Origin: Dyadobacter psychrophilus
Lineage (GTDB): Bacteria > Bacteroidota > Bacteroidia > Cytophagales > Spirosomataceae
Assembly: GCF_900167945.1 (NCBI RefSeq)
Contig: NZ_FUZA01000001.1
Location: forward strand, 1,550,001 to 1,614,000
DNA: 64,000 nt
Direction: 5' to 3'
How positions within the stretch are numbered: position 1 is the stretch's first letter; each line of letters starts with the position of its first letter. Both the position numbers and the translations under genes were made by a program. The notes below the pieces were generated by a model. That model was not told the DNA's origin. It saw only the letters and a list, made by a program, of their open reading frames with translations, and made no database searches. This document shows, in pieces, positions 17,464 to 26,818 of this stretch.

Positions 17464-17493
17464 AAAAAAGACTTCCGCGTGGAAGTCTTTTTT
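17464..17493. terminator. Bidirectional-type terminator after the bestrophin-like gene
   Basis: AAAAAAGACTTCC (17464-17476) and GGAAGTCTTTTTT (17481-17493) form a perfect 13-bp stem with a GCGT loop. It ends the UspA-bestrophin transcript and shows that the SNF2 coding sequence begins downstream of it. Confidence 0.85.
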
Positions 17494-17510
17494 ATTGGTC
17501 GCTTTTCACC

Positions 17511-17518
17511 TATATTTG
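17511..17518 (+). promoter_or_regulatory. -7 promoter box for the SNF2 helicase gene
   Basis: TATATTTG matches TAnnTTTG and lies 83 bp upstream of the ATG at 17602 and after the terminator. No clear -33 TTTG is seen at 17-23 nt. Together with the terminator it rejects the GTG at 17419 as the start. Confidence 0.45.
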
Positions 17519-17601
17519 AAGTTTTCCAAATTGTAAAGAGGCTCTTAAATTCCAAGAGCCGCGCTTTACAAAGCACTTCACGCCTAGCCAACTATAAAAG
17601 A

Positions 17602-20541
17602 ATGAAAGTTTCTCCCACAGAGCCGTTTAAAATTGTTTATTCCATTCTCAATCATGAATTTTTGGGATACATTTTTGAATCCTTTGTGGTTCAATTGAAT
17701 CATCAGGGCGATTTTTCCTTTCAGATCCAGAACATTTCATCAAAAAACATTAAGGAATTCCGCACCGGCATTGACCAGCGTGACGTCGAACTGGTGGGAC
17801 TCATCGACGACATTCAGCAAGATGTGATCCTCCGGAAGTTTAATCCTAAGAAATTAAACGCAGTAGATTTTTTCCTGAAAGTTTATGACACGCAAAAGGG
17901 CGATAAACTGGTCCAGGAAGCCATTTCGACCTATCTTGAAAGCTGTAAGGCTAAGATTCTGGAAAGGCTTAGCGGCAAGGATATTTTTATCATGGGAAGT
18001 GATGGAAACCCGCTTTGGAAACCTGTAATGTGGGAATCCGAAAAAGCAACGATCCGCTTCCATTTTATCAGAAACGAGGATAACACACATTACTTCCCCA
18101 CGATCCGCCACAAATTTCAAAAAGTTGATTTTCAGTATAAAAACGCTTTTCTGATCTGCGAAGAACCAGCCTGGCTCGTACTGGACGGACATTTATTGCA
18201 TTTTGAAGGGCATGTGGATGGTAAAAAGATCAAACCATTTTTGGCCAAAAAATTTATTGCCATTCCCGGGCAGGTTGAGGAACAATATTATGGCCGATTT
18301 GTAGCGCCTCTCATTGCCTCCTATGACGTGGTCGCCAGAGGTTTCGAAATCCGAAATGTGTCTTCCACACCCAAAACCGTTCTGACTATCTCTGAATACA
18401 GTTCCACCAAGAAAGCCCCTGCCCTTTTCCAGGATTCCGACGTGGAGGTGATTGACGAAGAGGAGGACAACGACGTCGCTTTCGATTTGTCATTTCAATA
18501 TGCCAGTTTCTCTTTCCATTACGACAGCTTTGCACACGCGTCGAGCGTGCATATGGAAAAGAAAGGCAATGATTATCTTTTCAATAAAGTAAAACGCAGT
18601 ATTGAAATAGAAAGTCAGAATGTGGCCCTGTTGAAAGAATGGGGGCTTAACATTAGAAATGGCAAGGTCCAGATGCCCAAGTCACAAGCTTTCGGCTGGC
18701 TGCAGGGCAATGCAAATCTGCTGGCTGAAAACGGCATTGCGGTCAGGCAAAACACGAGTGATGCAAAACGTTATTTCCTGGGCTATTCCTCCATCGACAT
18801 TTCAATTCAGGAGGGACGCGATTGGTTTGATATTAATGCAAAAGTAAAATTCGGCGAATTTGAAATTCCGTTTATACAGCTAAGAAGCTATATACTGAAC
18901 CGTAAGAAAGAATTTTTGCTTCCCAACGGTGAGATCGCGGTAATTCCGGAATGGTGGTTTACAAAATATTCCGAGTTCTTCTCCTTTACCGAACACGATG
19001 GTGAGAATGATCCCTTGCGGCTGCGTATGCACCATCTAGCATTGGTACAGGAGTTAAAGGAAGAAAATCTTGCCACCGCCACAATCAGCCGGAAACTGGA
19101 AAATCTGCGCGATTTTAACCATATTGAAGCCGTTGAACCGCCGCTGCATTTCGAAGGAACATTGCGTCCTTATCAAAAAACAGGTTATGATTGGTTAAGG
19201 TTTTTGAAACAATATCGCTTTGGCGGATGCCTCGCGGACGATATGGGTTTGGGGAAAACCGTCCAAACGCTGGCATTGCTGCAGGCCGAGAAAGAGACCG
19301 GTGTAAAAGAGCCGTCCATGCTCATTATGCCCACTTCCCTACTCTACAACTGGCAACTAGAAGCGAAAAAGTTCACGCCTGATATGAAAGTGCTGCTCTA
19401 TACAGGCACCAATCGCGAAAAAGATACAGCACAATTCGACAACTACGACCTTATCTTAACTTCTTATGGCATTGTCCGCCTGGACATTGAGCTGATTCAG
19501 TCTTATCGTTTCAATTACGTGATCCTGGATGAGTCTCAGGCGATTAAAAATCCGGCTTCCATCATTACAAAAGCAGTCAGAAAGCTCAATTCCGCTAACA
19601 GGCTCGTTCTTACAGGTACGCCAATTGAAAATAATACATTGGATCTCTGGTCTCAGATGTCTTTTGTCAACCCCGGACTTTTGGGCAGCCAATCCTTTTT
19701 CAGGGATGAATTTCAAATCCCGATTGAAAAACGCGGGGATGAAGAAAAGACAAAACGGCTCTATAATCTAATTAAACCATTCATATTAAGAAGATTAAAA
19801 TCACAAGTTGCCACCGACCTGCCGGAGAAGGTCGAAAGCATTCAATATTGCGACATGTCTGAGGAACAGGAAAAAGCTTATGAGGAAGCGAAAGCATATT
19901 ACCGCAATATGATCCTGCAAAGCATTGATACAGAAGGCATTTCGAAATCACAGCTCGTTGTTTTACAAGGTCTTACCAAGCTCAGGCAGCTAGCCAATCA
20001 TCCATCTATGGTCGATCCGGAATATGCACATGGTTCGGGGAAATTTGAAGATGTGTTATACAAAATGCAGACTGTCATCAGCGAGAACCATAAAATATTG
20101 ATATTCAGCCAATACATTAAACACCTTGACCTTTTCAGACAATTTCTGAATGAGAAGGAGATAACATATGCTTACCTGGATGGTTCAACCAAAAATCGTC
20201 AGGAGCAAGTCGAGCTGTTTCAAAACAACAACGACATTAAAATCTTCCTTATTTCGCTGAAAGCCGGTGGATTAGGTCTGAATCTCACCGCCGCAGACTA
20301 CGTTTTCATCCTCGACCCCTGGTGGAACCCCGCCATCGAAGCCCAAGCCATAGACCGAGCCCACCGAATCGGTCAGGACCGTACGGTTTTCACATATAAG
20401 TTTATCACCAAAAATTCAGTAGAGGAAAAGATCCTTGCGTTGCAGAGAACGAAAAAGCAGCTAGCGGATGACTTGATTTCTAATGAAGAAGGATTTATTA
20501 AGTCGTTGAGCAGGGAAGATGTGTTGAATTTGCTGGCATAA
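17602..20541 (+). CDS. SNF2/RapA-type DEAD-like helicase
   Basis: Swi2/Snf2 double-stranded-DNA translocase of 979 residues from the ATG at 17602. The frame is open back to a GTG at 17419, but that section crosses a terminator and promoter. The N-terminal ~500 residues are the poorly characterised bacterial SNF2 accessory region. Walker A (DDMGLGKT) is near residue 547, the DESQ form of motif II near 642, then LVLTGTPIENNTLDLW. The C-terminal helicase lobe has LISLKAGGLGLNLTAA and DPWWNPAIEAQAIDRAHRIGQ near 890-925. It probably remodels protein-DNA complexes or recycles RNA polymerase; no partner gene is adjacent. Confidence 0.92.
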   Translation: MKVSPTEPFKIVYSILNHEFLGYIFESFVVQLNHQGDFSFQIQNISSKNIKEFRTGIDQRDVELVGLIDDIQQDVILRKFNPKKLNAVDFFLKVYDTQKGDKLVQEAISTYLESCKAKILERLSGKDIFIMGSDGNPLWKPVMWESEKATIRFHFIRNEDNTHYFPTIRHKFQKVDFQYKNAFLICEEPAWLVLDGHLLHFEGHVDGKKIKPFLAKKFIAIPGQVEEQYYGRFVAPLIASYDVVARGFEIRNVSSTPKTVLTISEYSSTKKAPALFQDSDVEVIDEEEDNDVAFDLSFQYASFSFHYDSFAHASSVHMEKKGNDYLFNKVKRSIEIESQNVALLKEWGLNIRNGKVQMPKSQAFGWLQGNANLLAENGIAVRQNTSDAKRYFLGYSSIDISIQEGRDWFDINAKVKFGEFEIPFIQLRSYILNRKKEFLLPNGEIAVIPEWWFTKYSEFFSFTEHDGENDPLRLRMHHLALVQELKEENLATATISRKLENLRDFNHIEAVEPPLHFEGTLRPYQKTGYDWLRFLKQYRFGGCLADDMGLGKTVQTLALLQAEKETGVKEPSMLIMPTSLLYNWQLEAKKFTPDMKVLLYTGTNREKDTAQFDNYDLILTSYGIVRLDIELIQSYRFNYVILDESQAIKNPASIITKAVRKLNSANRLVLTGTPIENNTLDLWSQMSFVNPGLLGSQSFFRDEFQIPIEKRGDEEKTKRLYNLIKPFILRRLKSQVATDLPEKVESIQYCDMSEEQEKAYEEAKAYYRNMILQSIDTEGISKSQLVVLQGLTKLRQLANHPSMVDPEYAHGSGKFEDVLYKMQTVISENHKILIFSQYIKHLDLFRQFLNEKEITYAYLDGSTKNRQEQVELFQNNNDIKIFLISLKAGGLGLNLTAADYVFILDPWWNPAIEAQAIDRAHRIGQDRTVFTYKFITKNSVEEKILALQRTKKQLADDLISNEEGFIKSLSREDVLNLLA

Positions 20542-20570
20542 AAGCCCGTCATTCGGAGCGCCCTACGGCT

Positions 20571-20688
20571 TGCCAGCCTGAGCCCCCTCAATCCTGTCAG
20601 CCCGAGCCCCCTTAAAATTGTCAGCCTGAGCGGAGTCGAAGGCACGCTACTTCCCAGTAACGTGCCTTCGACTCTACTCAGGCTGACA
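20571..20688. repeat. Long inverted repeat family, copy 1, with tandem half-units
   Basis: Left arm 20619-20646 and right arm 20661-20688 form a 28-bp stem with two mismatches; the arm begins TGTCAGCCTGAGCGGAGTCG. Two degenerate half-units precede it at exactly 24-nt intervals (20571 and 20595). It sits between converging genes (SNF2 and purA), as do copies 2 and 3. Confidence 0.85.
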
Positions 20689-20713
20689 GAGAAAGTATCT
20701 CTTCTTCTATTCC

Positions 20714-22009
20714 TTAAACCGACAGCGCCGAAGCCTCCCGACTAATCAACGCCTCTCTATCCGGCCCAGTTGAAATAAACGTGATCGGCAATTTCAATTC
20801 TTCTTCCAGGAACTTCACATATGCCAACAATTCGTCAGGAATTGCGTCAAAATCGTGTATTCCGTCTAATGATTGTTGCCATCCTTTAAAATCTTTGTAA
20901 ACAGGCTCAACCGTTTCGTCACACAGATCGTATGGCAAATGATCTGTTAATGTTCCGTCCGGCAGGCGGTAATTGGTGCAAACGCGGATGTTGTCGAAAA
21001 TGGTAAGGACATCCACTTTCATCATGATCAGCTGCGTTACGCCGTTGATCATGATTGCATATTTCAATGCAGGCAGGTCGAGCCAGCCGCAACGGCGCGG
21101 GCGTCCAGTTGTAGCACCGAATTCACGACCTTCCTGGCGCATTTTTTCACCTGTTTCTTCTAATAATTCTGTTGGGAAAGGGCCACTTCCTACGCGTGTG
21201 CAGTAAGCTTTAAAAATCCCGAAAACCTCTCCGATCTGACTTGGTGCAATGCCAAGACCGGTGCAAGCACCAGCCGTCATGGTTGTGGAGCTTGTAACGA
21301 AAGGATAGGAACCGAAGTCAATGTCAAGCAATGATCCTTGCGCACCTTCTGCCAAAACAGTTTTTGATTCCGCTAATGCTTCATTGACAACGTACTCGCT
21401 GTCTACCAACGAAAACTGCTTCATAAACTCAATGGCACCAAAGAAGTTTTCTTCCGATTTTGGAAGCACCTCCGAGTAATCAAATGAATAGAAATCAAGG
21501 ATTACTTTATGTGCGTCAACCAGTTTTTTATATTTGGCAGCAAAGTTCGGAGAAAGAACGTCTCCTACGCGCAGGCCTAATCTTGCTACTTTGTCCTGGT
21601 AAGCCGGGCCAATTCCTCTCAATGTTGAACCGATCTTGGAATCGCCTTTCGAACGCTCATAAGCAGCATCCAGCAAAGCGTGGGTAGGAACAATAATCGA
21701 TGCTTTTTTGGAAACATAAAGATTACTGATCAGGTCAAGATTATATTTTGCGAGATTCTCAATTTCTCTTTTGAAAACGATTGGATCCAGCACAACGCCG
21801 TTTCCAATGATATTCTGGATATCGCTACGGAAAATGCCTGATGGAATCTGGTGCAAAACATGCTTAATTCCGTCAAATTCCAATGTATGACCAGCATTAG
21901 GTCCTCCTTGAAAACGGGCTACAACCTGATAACGTGGCGCCAGGACATCCACAATCTTTCCTTTTCCCTCGTCTCCCCATTGAAGACCAAGTAATACGTC
22001 AACTTTCAT
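20714..22009 (-). CDS. purA: Adenylosuccinate synthetase
   Basis: Cytosolic GTP-dependent ligase joining IMP and aspartate, the first committed step of AMP synthesis. The 431-residue length is standard and the start ATG is at 22009. Motifs: WGDEGKGK at 11-18 with catalytic Asp13, GGPNAGHT with His41, STLRGIGPAY, EGAQGSLLDIDFG, TSSTT and GVTQLIMMKVDVL. Fur and RelA/SpoT genes lie upstream on the same strand, separated from purA by a hairpin at 22048-22074. Confidence 0.98.
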   Translation of the reverse strand: MKVDVLLGLQWGDEGKGKIVDVLAPRYQVVARFQGGPNAGHTLEFDGIKHVLHQIPSGIFRSDIQNIIGNGVVLDPIVFKREIENLAKYNLDLISNLYVSKKASIIVPTHALLDAAYERSKGDSKIGSTLRGIGPAYQDKVARLGLRVGDVLSPNFAAKYKKLVDAHKVILDFYSFDYSEVLPKSEENFFGAIEFMKQFSLVDSEYVVNEALAESKTVLAEGAQGSLLDIDFGSYPFVTSSTTMTAGACTGLGIAPSQIGEVFGIFKAYCTRVGSGPFPTELLEETGEKMRQEGREFGATTGRPRRCGWLDLPALKYAIMINGVTQLIMMKVDVLTIFDNIRVCTNYRLPDGTLTDHLPYDLCDETVEPVYKDFKGWQQSLDGIHDFDAIPDELLAYVKFLEEELKLPITFISTGPDREALISREASALSV

Positions 22010-22047
22010 TCAATTTATGATTACTGAAACTAATATGGTGTAAGGTT

Positions 22048-22074
22048 GGCCGGACAGGCGAATGCTGTCCGGCC
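22048..22074. terminator. GC-rich hairpin between fur-like gene and purA
   Basis: GGCCGGACAG and CTGTCCGGCC form a perfect 10-bp stem with a 7-nt loop. It lacks a strong T run on the minus strand, so termination is uncertain; it could instead be a processing or attenuation structure. Confidence 0.5.
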
Positions 22075-22084
22075 CAATAAAGTA

Positions 22085-22585
22085 TTATCTGTCTTCGTAA
22101 ACAGCAGAAGTTTCCCGGACCTCGTTCCGGTTCTGGCAGTTCTCTTTGGTGCAGTTTCCATAAAAAATAAGCGAATGGTGCATCACGCTGAAATTCAGCA
22201 TTTCACCCACCATGTTCTGGATAGACTGGATCCTCGGATCGCAGAATTCCATCACTTTATGGCAATCTGTGCAGATCAGGTGATCGTGCTGTTTGTTACC
22301 ATAGGATTTTTCGAATTGCGCCAGGTTCTTACCAAACTGGTGCTTGGTAACCAGGTCACAATCCACCAGAACGTCCAATGTATTGTAAACAGTCGCGCGG
22401 CTAACCCGGTAACGCTTGTTTTTCATGCTGATGTAAAGCTCATCTACATCAAAGTGATCTTCCCTGGTGTAGATCTCCTCCAGGATCGCGAAACGCTCAG
22501 GCGTTTTACGCAGTCCTTTATTTTCCAGGTAAGCCGTTAAGATTTTCTTTGCGGCTTCAAAATTCGGTTTGCTGGCTTGTGGCAT
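22085..22585 (-). CDS. Fur/PerR-family metalloregulator 1
   Basis: Cytosolic dimeric DNA-binding repressor of 166 residues. The winged-helix part has RKTPERFAILEEIY and YRVSRATVYNTLDVLVDCDLV. The metal-sensing part has QHDHLICTDCHKVMEFCD and the structural zinc pair CTKENC near the C-terminus. The long N-terminus and YNTLD recognition helix are typical of Bacteroidota Fur or PerR; motifs alone do not decide iron versus peroxide sensing. A second family member is at 36608-37045. An AGTCT-TAGTTC-AGACT repeat lies in the upstream gap. Confidence 0.9.
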   Translation of the reverse strand: MPQASKPNFEAAKKILTAYLENKGLRKTPERFAILEEIYTREDHFDVDELYISMKNKRYRVSRATVYNTLDVLVDCDLVTKHQFGKNLAQFEKSYGNKQHDHLICTDCHKVMEFCDPRIQSIQNMVGEMLNFSVMHHSLIFYGNCTKENCQNRNEVRETSAVYEDR

Positions 22586-22702
22586 ATCTCTGATATTCTT
22601 GCGCGAAAATACGCTTTTTTACTTAAATCACAGTCACTTTCACAGTCTTAGTTCAGACTATCCAATTTTATAACACATCAGCATGCTAATCGTTCACTGC
22701 TG

Positions 22703-24994
22703 CTATTTGCCGTTCAGGTTTGTGTCAAAACGTTGCACATTGTACACGCCTTCAACTTGTTCCAATTTCCCGATCAGGATATCCAAGTGCTTGGTATCCT
22801 GCACATAAAGTTTGATATCACCATTGAAAACTCCATCTTTTGTATCAATAGTGAGCCCTCTCATATTAATGTGCAGCTCATTTGAAATGATCCTGGTAAC
22901 ATCATTAACCAGGCCCACGCGATCGGTTCCCGAAAGGTAAAGCCCCGCCAGGAACGCCTCGTCCTTACCCGATTCCCACTTGGCCTTAATGATGCGGTTT
23001 CCGTGCTTGGACATCAATTCTGCGGCATTCGGGCATGTTGTTCTGTGGATTTTGATTCCTTCATTAATCGTCACAAAACCAAAGACGTCATCACCGGCAA
23101 TTGGATTACAGCACACGGCAAGCTTATAATCGATCTTATCCATATCGTCACCGATCAGCAGCGTATCACTATCCGCCCGGTCACCATGAATGTGTTTTAA
23201 AAATTTGGTCAGCGTTTTGCCATCACCCGACTGGCTGCTCGCAGGCGGTGTAGCATTACCGGTGTCCGTGGCTTTGCGTTCCTTGGCTTCTTTATCTCTC
23301 TTAAAACGCTTTAATTCATCGAGTTGAATGTATCCTTTTCCAATTCTGTAAAAGAAATCGGCCGCTGTTTTACATTCAAAAAACGCCCTTAACTGGTTTA
23401 CAACTTCGGCTGTCAGATCCATTCCCAGGATTTTCAGCTTCTTTTCAACCATTTGACGACCGTCCGTTTCGTAACGACGGTTATCTTCTTTCAGAAAGTC
23501 CTTAATCCGCGCCCTGGCTTTTGACGTTACAACGATCCGCAGCCAGTCTTCATTAGGTTTCTGCTTGCTGGAAGTGATAATTTCAATCTGATCGCCGTTG
23601 TTGAGCACATAACTGATCGGAACCAGGATGCCGCCCACTTTTGCTGCCATGCAATGCGCGCCTACTTCCGAGTGTATATCAAATGCAAAGTCCAGCGCAG
23701 TAGCACCGCTTTGCAATACTTTCAATTCTCCTTTTGGTGTAAAAACAAAAACCTCTTCATTGAACAAATTGCTCCTGAACTCATCCAGAAACTCGATAGC
23801 GGCTGTTTTGTCGCCAAAACCATTCTCCAATGTCTCCCTGACCTGCGTGATCCACTGTTCAATGTTGCCTCTTACTTTGGTATCATTGCCCTTGTATTTC
23901 CAGTGCGCCGCGTAACCTTTTTCAGCAATTTCATCCATACGTGACGTCCGGATCTGAACTTCCACCCACTGCCCGCTCTTGCTCATCACGGTAGAGTGCA
24001 ACGATTGGTAACCGTTCGCGCGAGGCGTGCTCAGGAAGTCTTTTAAACGATCGGGGTTAGGCTTATAATGGTCAGTAACAATGGAATATGCCTGCCAGCA
24101 AATCGCTTTTTCCCGGTCATTCTCCGCCGAAGATTCCAGCACAATGCGAATGGCAAAAAGGTCATAGATTTCTTCAAAAGGCTTATTCTGCTTCTTCATT
24201 TTGTTCCAGATCGAATAAATCGATTTGGGACGGCCTTTGAGAATAAAATTTAAACCGGCAGATTCCAGATCCTGCGCAATAGGCTCCATGAATTTCGCAA
24301 TGAAGCGATCACGAATGCCTTTGGTTTCTCTCAACTTCCGGGCAATGGCGCGATATTCCTGCGGCTCAGTATATTTCAGGTACAGTTCTTCCAGCTCGGA
24401 TTTAATGCTGTAAAGTCCAAGCCTGTGTGCAAGTGGCGCGTAAATGAAGATCGTTTCGGAAGCAATTTTAAGCTGCTTGTCACGCGGCATGCTGTCCAGC
24501 GTCCGCATGTTATGCAACCTGTCGGCCAGCTTCACAAGGATCACCCGCACGTCATCCGAAAGCGTCAGCAGCATTTTCCGGAAGTTTTCAGCTTGCTGCG
24601 AACTTCCATATTCAAACCTGCCCGAGATTTTGGTCAGGCCATCGATGATCTTGGCGACTTTCTTTCCAAAAAGTCGCTCAATGTCCTCGATACGCATATC
24701 CGTATCTTCAACAACATCATGAAGCAATGCGGCTACGATGCCTGTGGTTCCCAAACCAATTTCTTCAACAACGATCTGGGCAACAGCAAGCGGATGGTAA
24801 ATATAAGGCTCACCTGACCGGCGACGCATGTCCTTATGCGCGTCAACGGAGGTGTAAAAGGCTTTTTTAATTAATTTTGCATCATTATCCTTCAAAAAGG
24901 GCTTGGCTGTTCGTAATAACCTCCGGTATTTTTTGAGAATATCCTTACGCTCCTGTTCCAGATCAATGGTGAGGGGTTCAACGAGTTGCTCCAC
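22703..24994 (-). CDS. Bifunctional (p)ppGpp synthetase/hydrolase (RelA/SpoT homologue)
   Basis: Controls the stringent response by making and degrading (p)ppGpp. The 763-residue protein starts at GTG 24994 (no in-frame ATG nearby). The HD hydrolase domain (about 40-200) keeps LLHDVVEDT, so hydrolysis is expected. The synthetase domain (about 240-370) keeps YDLFAIRIV, GYQSLHSTV and the catalytic Glu of EVQIRT. A TGS domain (VFTPKGELKVLQSGATALDFAF) follows, then a zinc-finger-like region with CCNPIAGDDVFGFVTINEG and a C-terminal ACT domain. Both active sites look intact. The following fur gene is on the same strand. Confidence 0.95.
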   Translation of the reverse strand: MEQLVEPLTIDLEQERKDILKKYRRLLRTAKPFLKDNDAKLIKKAFYTSVDAHKDMRRRSGEPYIYHPLAVAQIVVEEIGLGTTGIVAALLHDVVEDTDMRIEDIERLFGKKVAKIIDGLTKISGRFEYGSSQQAENFRKMLLTLSDDVRVILVKLADRLHNMRTLDSMPRDKQLKIASETIFIYAPLAHRLGLYSIKSELEELYLKYTEPQEYRAIARKLRETKGIRDRFIAKFMEPIAQDLESAGLNFILKGRPKSIYSIWNKMKKQNKPFEEIYDLFAIRIVLESSAENDREKAICWQAYSIVTDHYKPNPDRLKDFLSTPRANGYQSLHSTVMSKSGQWVEVQIRTSRMDEIAEKGYAAHWKYKGNDTKVRGNIEQWITQVRETLENGFGDKTAAIEFLDEFRSNLFNEEVFVFTPKGELKVLQSGATALDFAFDIHSEVGAHCMAAKVGGILVPISYVLNNGDQIEIITSSKQKPNEDWLRIVVTSKARARIKDFLKEDNRRYETDGRQMVEKKLKILGMDLTAEVVNQLRAFFECKTAADFFYRIGKGYIQLDELKRFKRDKEAKERKATDTGNATPPASSQSGDGKTLTKFLKHIHGDRADSDTLLIGDDMDKIDYKLAVCCNPIAGDDVFGFVTINEGIKIHRTTCPNAAELMSKHGNRIIKAKWESGKDEAFLAGLYLSGTDRVGLVNDVTRIISNELHINMRGLTIDTKDGVFNGDIKLYVQDTKHLDILIGKLEQVEGVYNVQRFDTNLNGK

Positions 24995-25087
24995 TGCTAT
25001 ATTTTAATTGGTATGCTTCACCAAAATAACAAATTCCGGCGACAGTTTTCAATTTTATTTTACCCAAAGATAAAATTTTCAAAAAAA

Positions 25088-25120
25088 TTTGGATGTATCT
25101 AAAAAATAAGAATACCTTTG
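25088..25120 (+). promoter_or_regulatory. Promoter of tRNA-Leu(TAG)
   Basis: TTTG at 25088-25091 and TACCTTTG at 25113-25120 with a 21-nt spacer fit the Bacteroidota consensus very well. The tRNA begins 46 nt downstream. Confidence 0.7.
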
Positions 25121-25165
25121 CACTCCCAATTCGACAAAAGGCGTCGAAAACGGGATAAAAAGTGA

Positions 25166-25247
25166 GCGGGCGTGGCGGAACTGGTAGACGTGCTAGACTT
25201 AGGATCTAGTGCCGCAAGGCGTGGGGGTTCGATTCCCTCCGCCCGTA
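25166..25247 (+). tRNA. tRNA-Leu(TAG)
   Basis: 82-nt class II tRNA. Acceptor GCGGGCG/CGCCCGT with discriminator A, anticodon stem CTAGA/TCTAG with loop CTTAGGA and anticodon TAG, variable arm TGCCGCAAGGCGT, T arm GGGGG-TTCGATT-CCCTC. CCA is not encoded. Confidence 0.97.
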
Positions 25248-25325
25248 CGAATTACAAGGGAATGACGGGGCGTCAGGATTCCTATCTCGATAAGAAAAAT
25301 GAGCTGCTCCGAAGTAAAACCCGTC

Positions 25326-25363
25326 AAATGCCCTCAGGACTTAGTTTTGAGGGCATTTTTGTT
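25326..25363 (+). terminator. Terminator after tRNA-Leu(TAG)
   Basis: AAATGCCCTCA (25326-25336) and TGAGGGCATTT (25348-25358) form a perfect 11-bp stem, followed by T residues. It separates the tRNA from the trigger factor gene. Confidence 0.8.
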
Positions 25364-25413
25364 TTTCTTTTCTGTTTAATCTAAAAGGTATTTACCCATA
25401 GCATAAGCGACAC

Positions 25414-26763
25414 ATGGAAGTTGTATTAGAAAAAAATTCGCCAACATTAGCCTCTCTGAAAGTAACGTTGACAAAAGACGATTATCAGCCAAAAATTGAT
25501 AAAACGATCAAGGATTACTCTAAAAAGGTTAACCTGAAAGGCTTTCGTCCCGGCAAAGTGCCATCCCATGTGATTCAGCGCATGTATGGTAAAAGCATTC
25601 TGGTTGACGAAGTGAACAACCTGTTGAGCACTGCGGTAAGCAGCTATATCAGAGAAAATAAATTGCAGGTTGTTGGTGACCCTGTCCCAAACCGCGAAAA
25701 AGCTGCCGAAGTAAACTGGGACAGCCCAAGCGAACTGGAATTCATTTATGACCTGGGTGTTGCAACCGATTTCGAAGTCAATTTTTCTGACCTTCCTGCG
25801 GTAAAGCGTTACACAATCAATGTGGACGATGCTGAATTGTCTAAAACCATTGAAAGCCTTCGTGAGCGTTTTGCCGAAAATATCCACCCGGAAGTAAGCG
25901 AAGAGGGCGATATGATTTTTGGAGAACTGAAACAGGAATCTTCTGAATTCACAACCCGCACTGCAATCCCTACCAAACAGGTAAAAGCAGACACGCTGGC
26001 GAAATTCATCGGTGTTAAGAAAGGCGACGAAGTTGTTTTCGACATTCAAAATACATTTTCTGACGAAGCTGCGATTGCGCATGTGACCGGAAAAAAGAAA
26101 GAAGACGTAGCAGAACTTTCCGGCGATTTCACATTGGTTGTTGAGGACGTAACGCGTTCGGCAGCATCGGAATTGAACCAGGATCTCTTCGACAAGGTTT
26201 TGGGCGTAGGACAAGTTGAAAGCGAAGAGCAGTTCAACGAAAAATTGCTTGAAATCATCAAAGGAAATTACGAGCGTGAAACAGAAGCATTGCTTCGCCG
26301 CGACATTGAGAACGCTTTGCTTGACAGCATTGCAATCGAACTTCCAGGTGACTTTCTGAAAGATTGGCTGGAGCGTACGAACGAAGGCAAATTTACCCGC
26401 GAGCAGATTGAAGATCAATTCGAAGATTTTAAGAAATCATTGAAATTGAGCCTGATCAAAAATAAAGTTGCTGACAGAGAAAGCGTTAAAGTTGAATATC
26501 CTGAAATCCTTGAATTTACCCGCAACATGGTAAAAGGACAATTCGGAATCTACGGTGACGACGAAAGCATGAAAGAAACAATTGATCGCGTTGCGCAGGG
26601 TTATCTTGCAGACAAAGAGCGCGACAACTATACCAATGTTTTCAACCAGGTTTTTGATAACAAAGTAATGGAGATCATCCGCAGCCAGGTTTCTACGGAC
26701 GAGCAGACCATTGAAGTAAGTGAATTTGAAAAACTGGCAAAAGGCGAAGAAGTCGCTGCTTAA
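25414..26763 (+). CDS. tig: Trigger factor chaperone
   Basis: Ribosome-associated chaperone for nascent chains, 449 residues. The ribosome-docking signature GFRPGKVP is near residue 44. The middle prolyl-isomerase-like region (about 150-240) is divergent, as is normal in Bacteroidota, so isomerase activity is doubtful. The C-terminal arms are rich in charged helices (LLRRDIENALLDSIAIELP). Start ATG at 25414. The clpP and clpX genes 0.7 kb downstream reproduce the common tig-clpP-clpX order, here interrupted by an XRE regulator on the other strand. Confidence 0.95.
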   Translation: MEVVLEKNSPTLASLKVTLTKDDYQPKIDKTIKDYSKKVNLKGFRPGKVPSHVIQRMYGKSILVDEVNNLLSTAVSSYIRENKLQVVGDPVPNREKAAEVNWDSPSELEFIYDLGVATDFEVNFSDLPAVKRYTINVDDAELSKTIESLRERFAENIHPEVSEEGDMIFGELKQESSEFTTRTAIPTKQVKADTLAKFIGVKKGDEVVFDIQNTFSDEAAIAHVTGKKKEDVAELSGDFTLVVEDVTRSAASELNQDLFDKVLGVGQVESEEQFNEKLLEIIKGNYERETEALLRRDIENALLDSIAIELPGDFLKDWLERTNEGKFTREQIEDQFEDFKKSLKLSLIKNKVADRESVKVEYPEILEFTRNMVKGQFGIYGDDESMKETIDRVAQGYLADKERDNYTNVFNQVFDNKVMEIIRSQVSTDEQTIEVSEFEKLAKGEEVAA

Positions 26764-26786
26764 TCAGTTTTAATAATATTTTTTTT

Positions 26787-26818
26787 CACCGTCCCCGATC
26801 GCTCGGGGCGGTGTTTTT
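26787..26818. terminator. Terminator between converging tig and XRE regulator genes
   Basis: CACCGTCCCC and GGGGCGGTG form the stem of a GC-rich hairpin at 26787-26813 followed by five T residues on the plus strand and preceded by a T/A-rich run. It serves tig; an A-rich flank is lacking for strong minus-strand termination. Confidence 0.8.

Noticed and set aside
17419..17601. N-terminal extension of the SNF2 helicase
   Set aside because: It crosses a 13-bp terminator hairpin and a promoter box; the ATG at 17602 follows both.
25447..26418. 323-codon frame antisense to trigger factor
   Set aside because: It mirrors the codon pattern of tig, is Phe/Arg-rich in shadow fashion and shows no motif.
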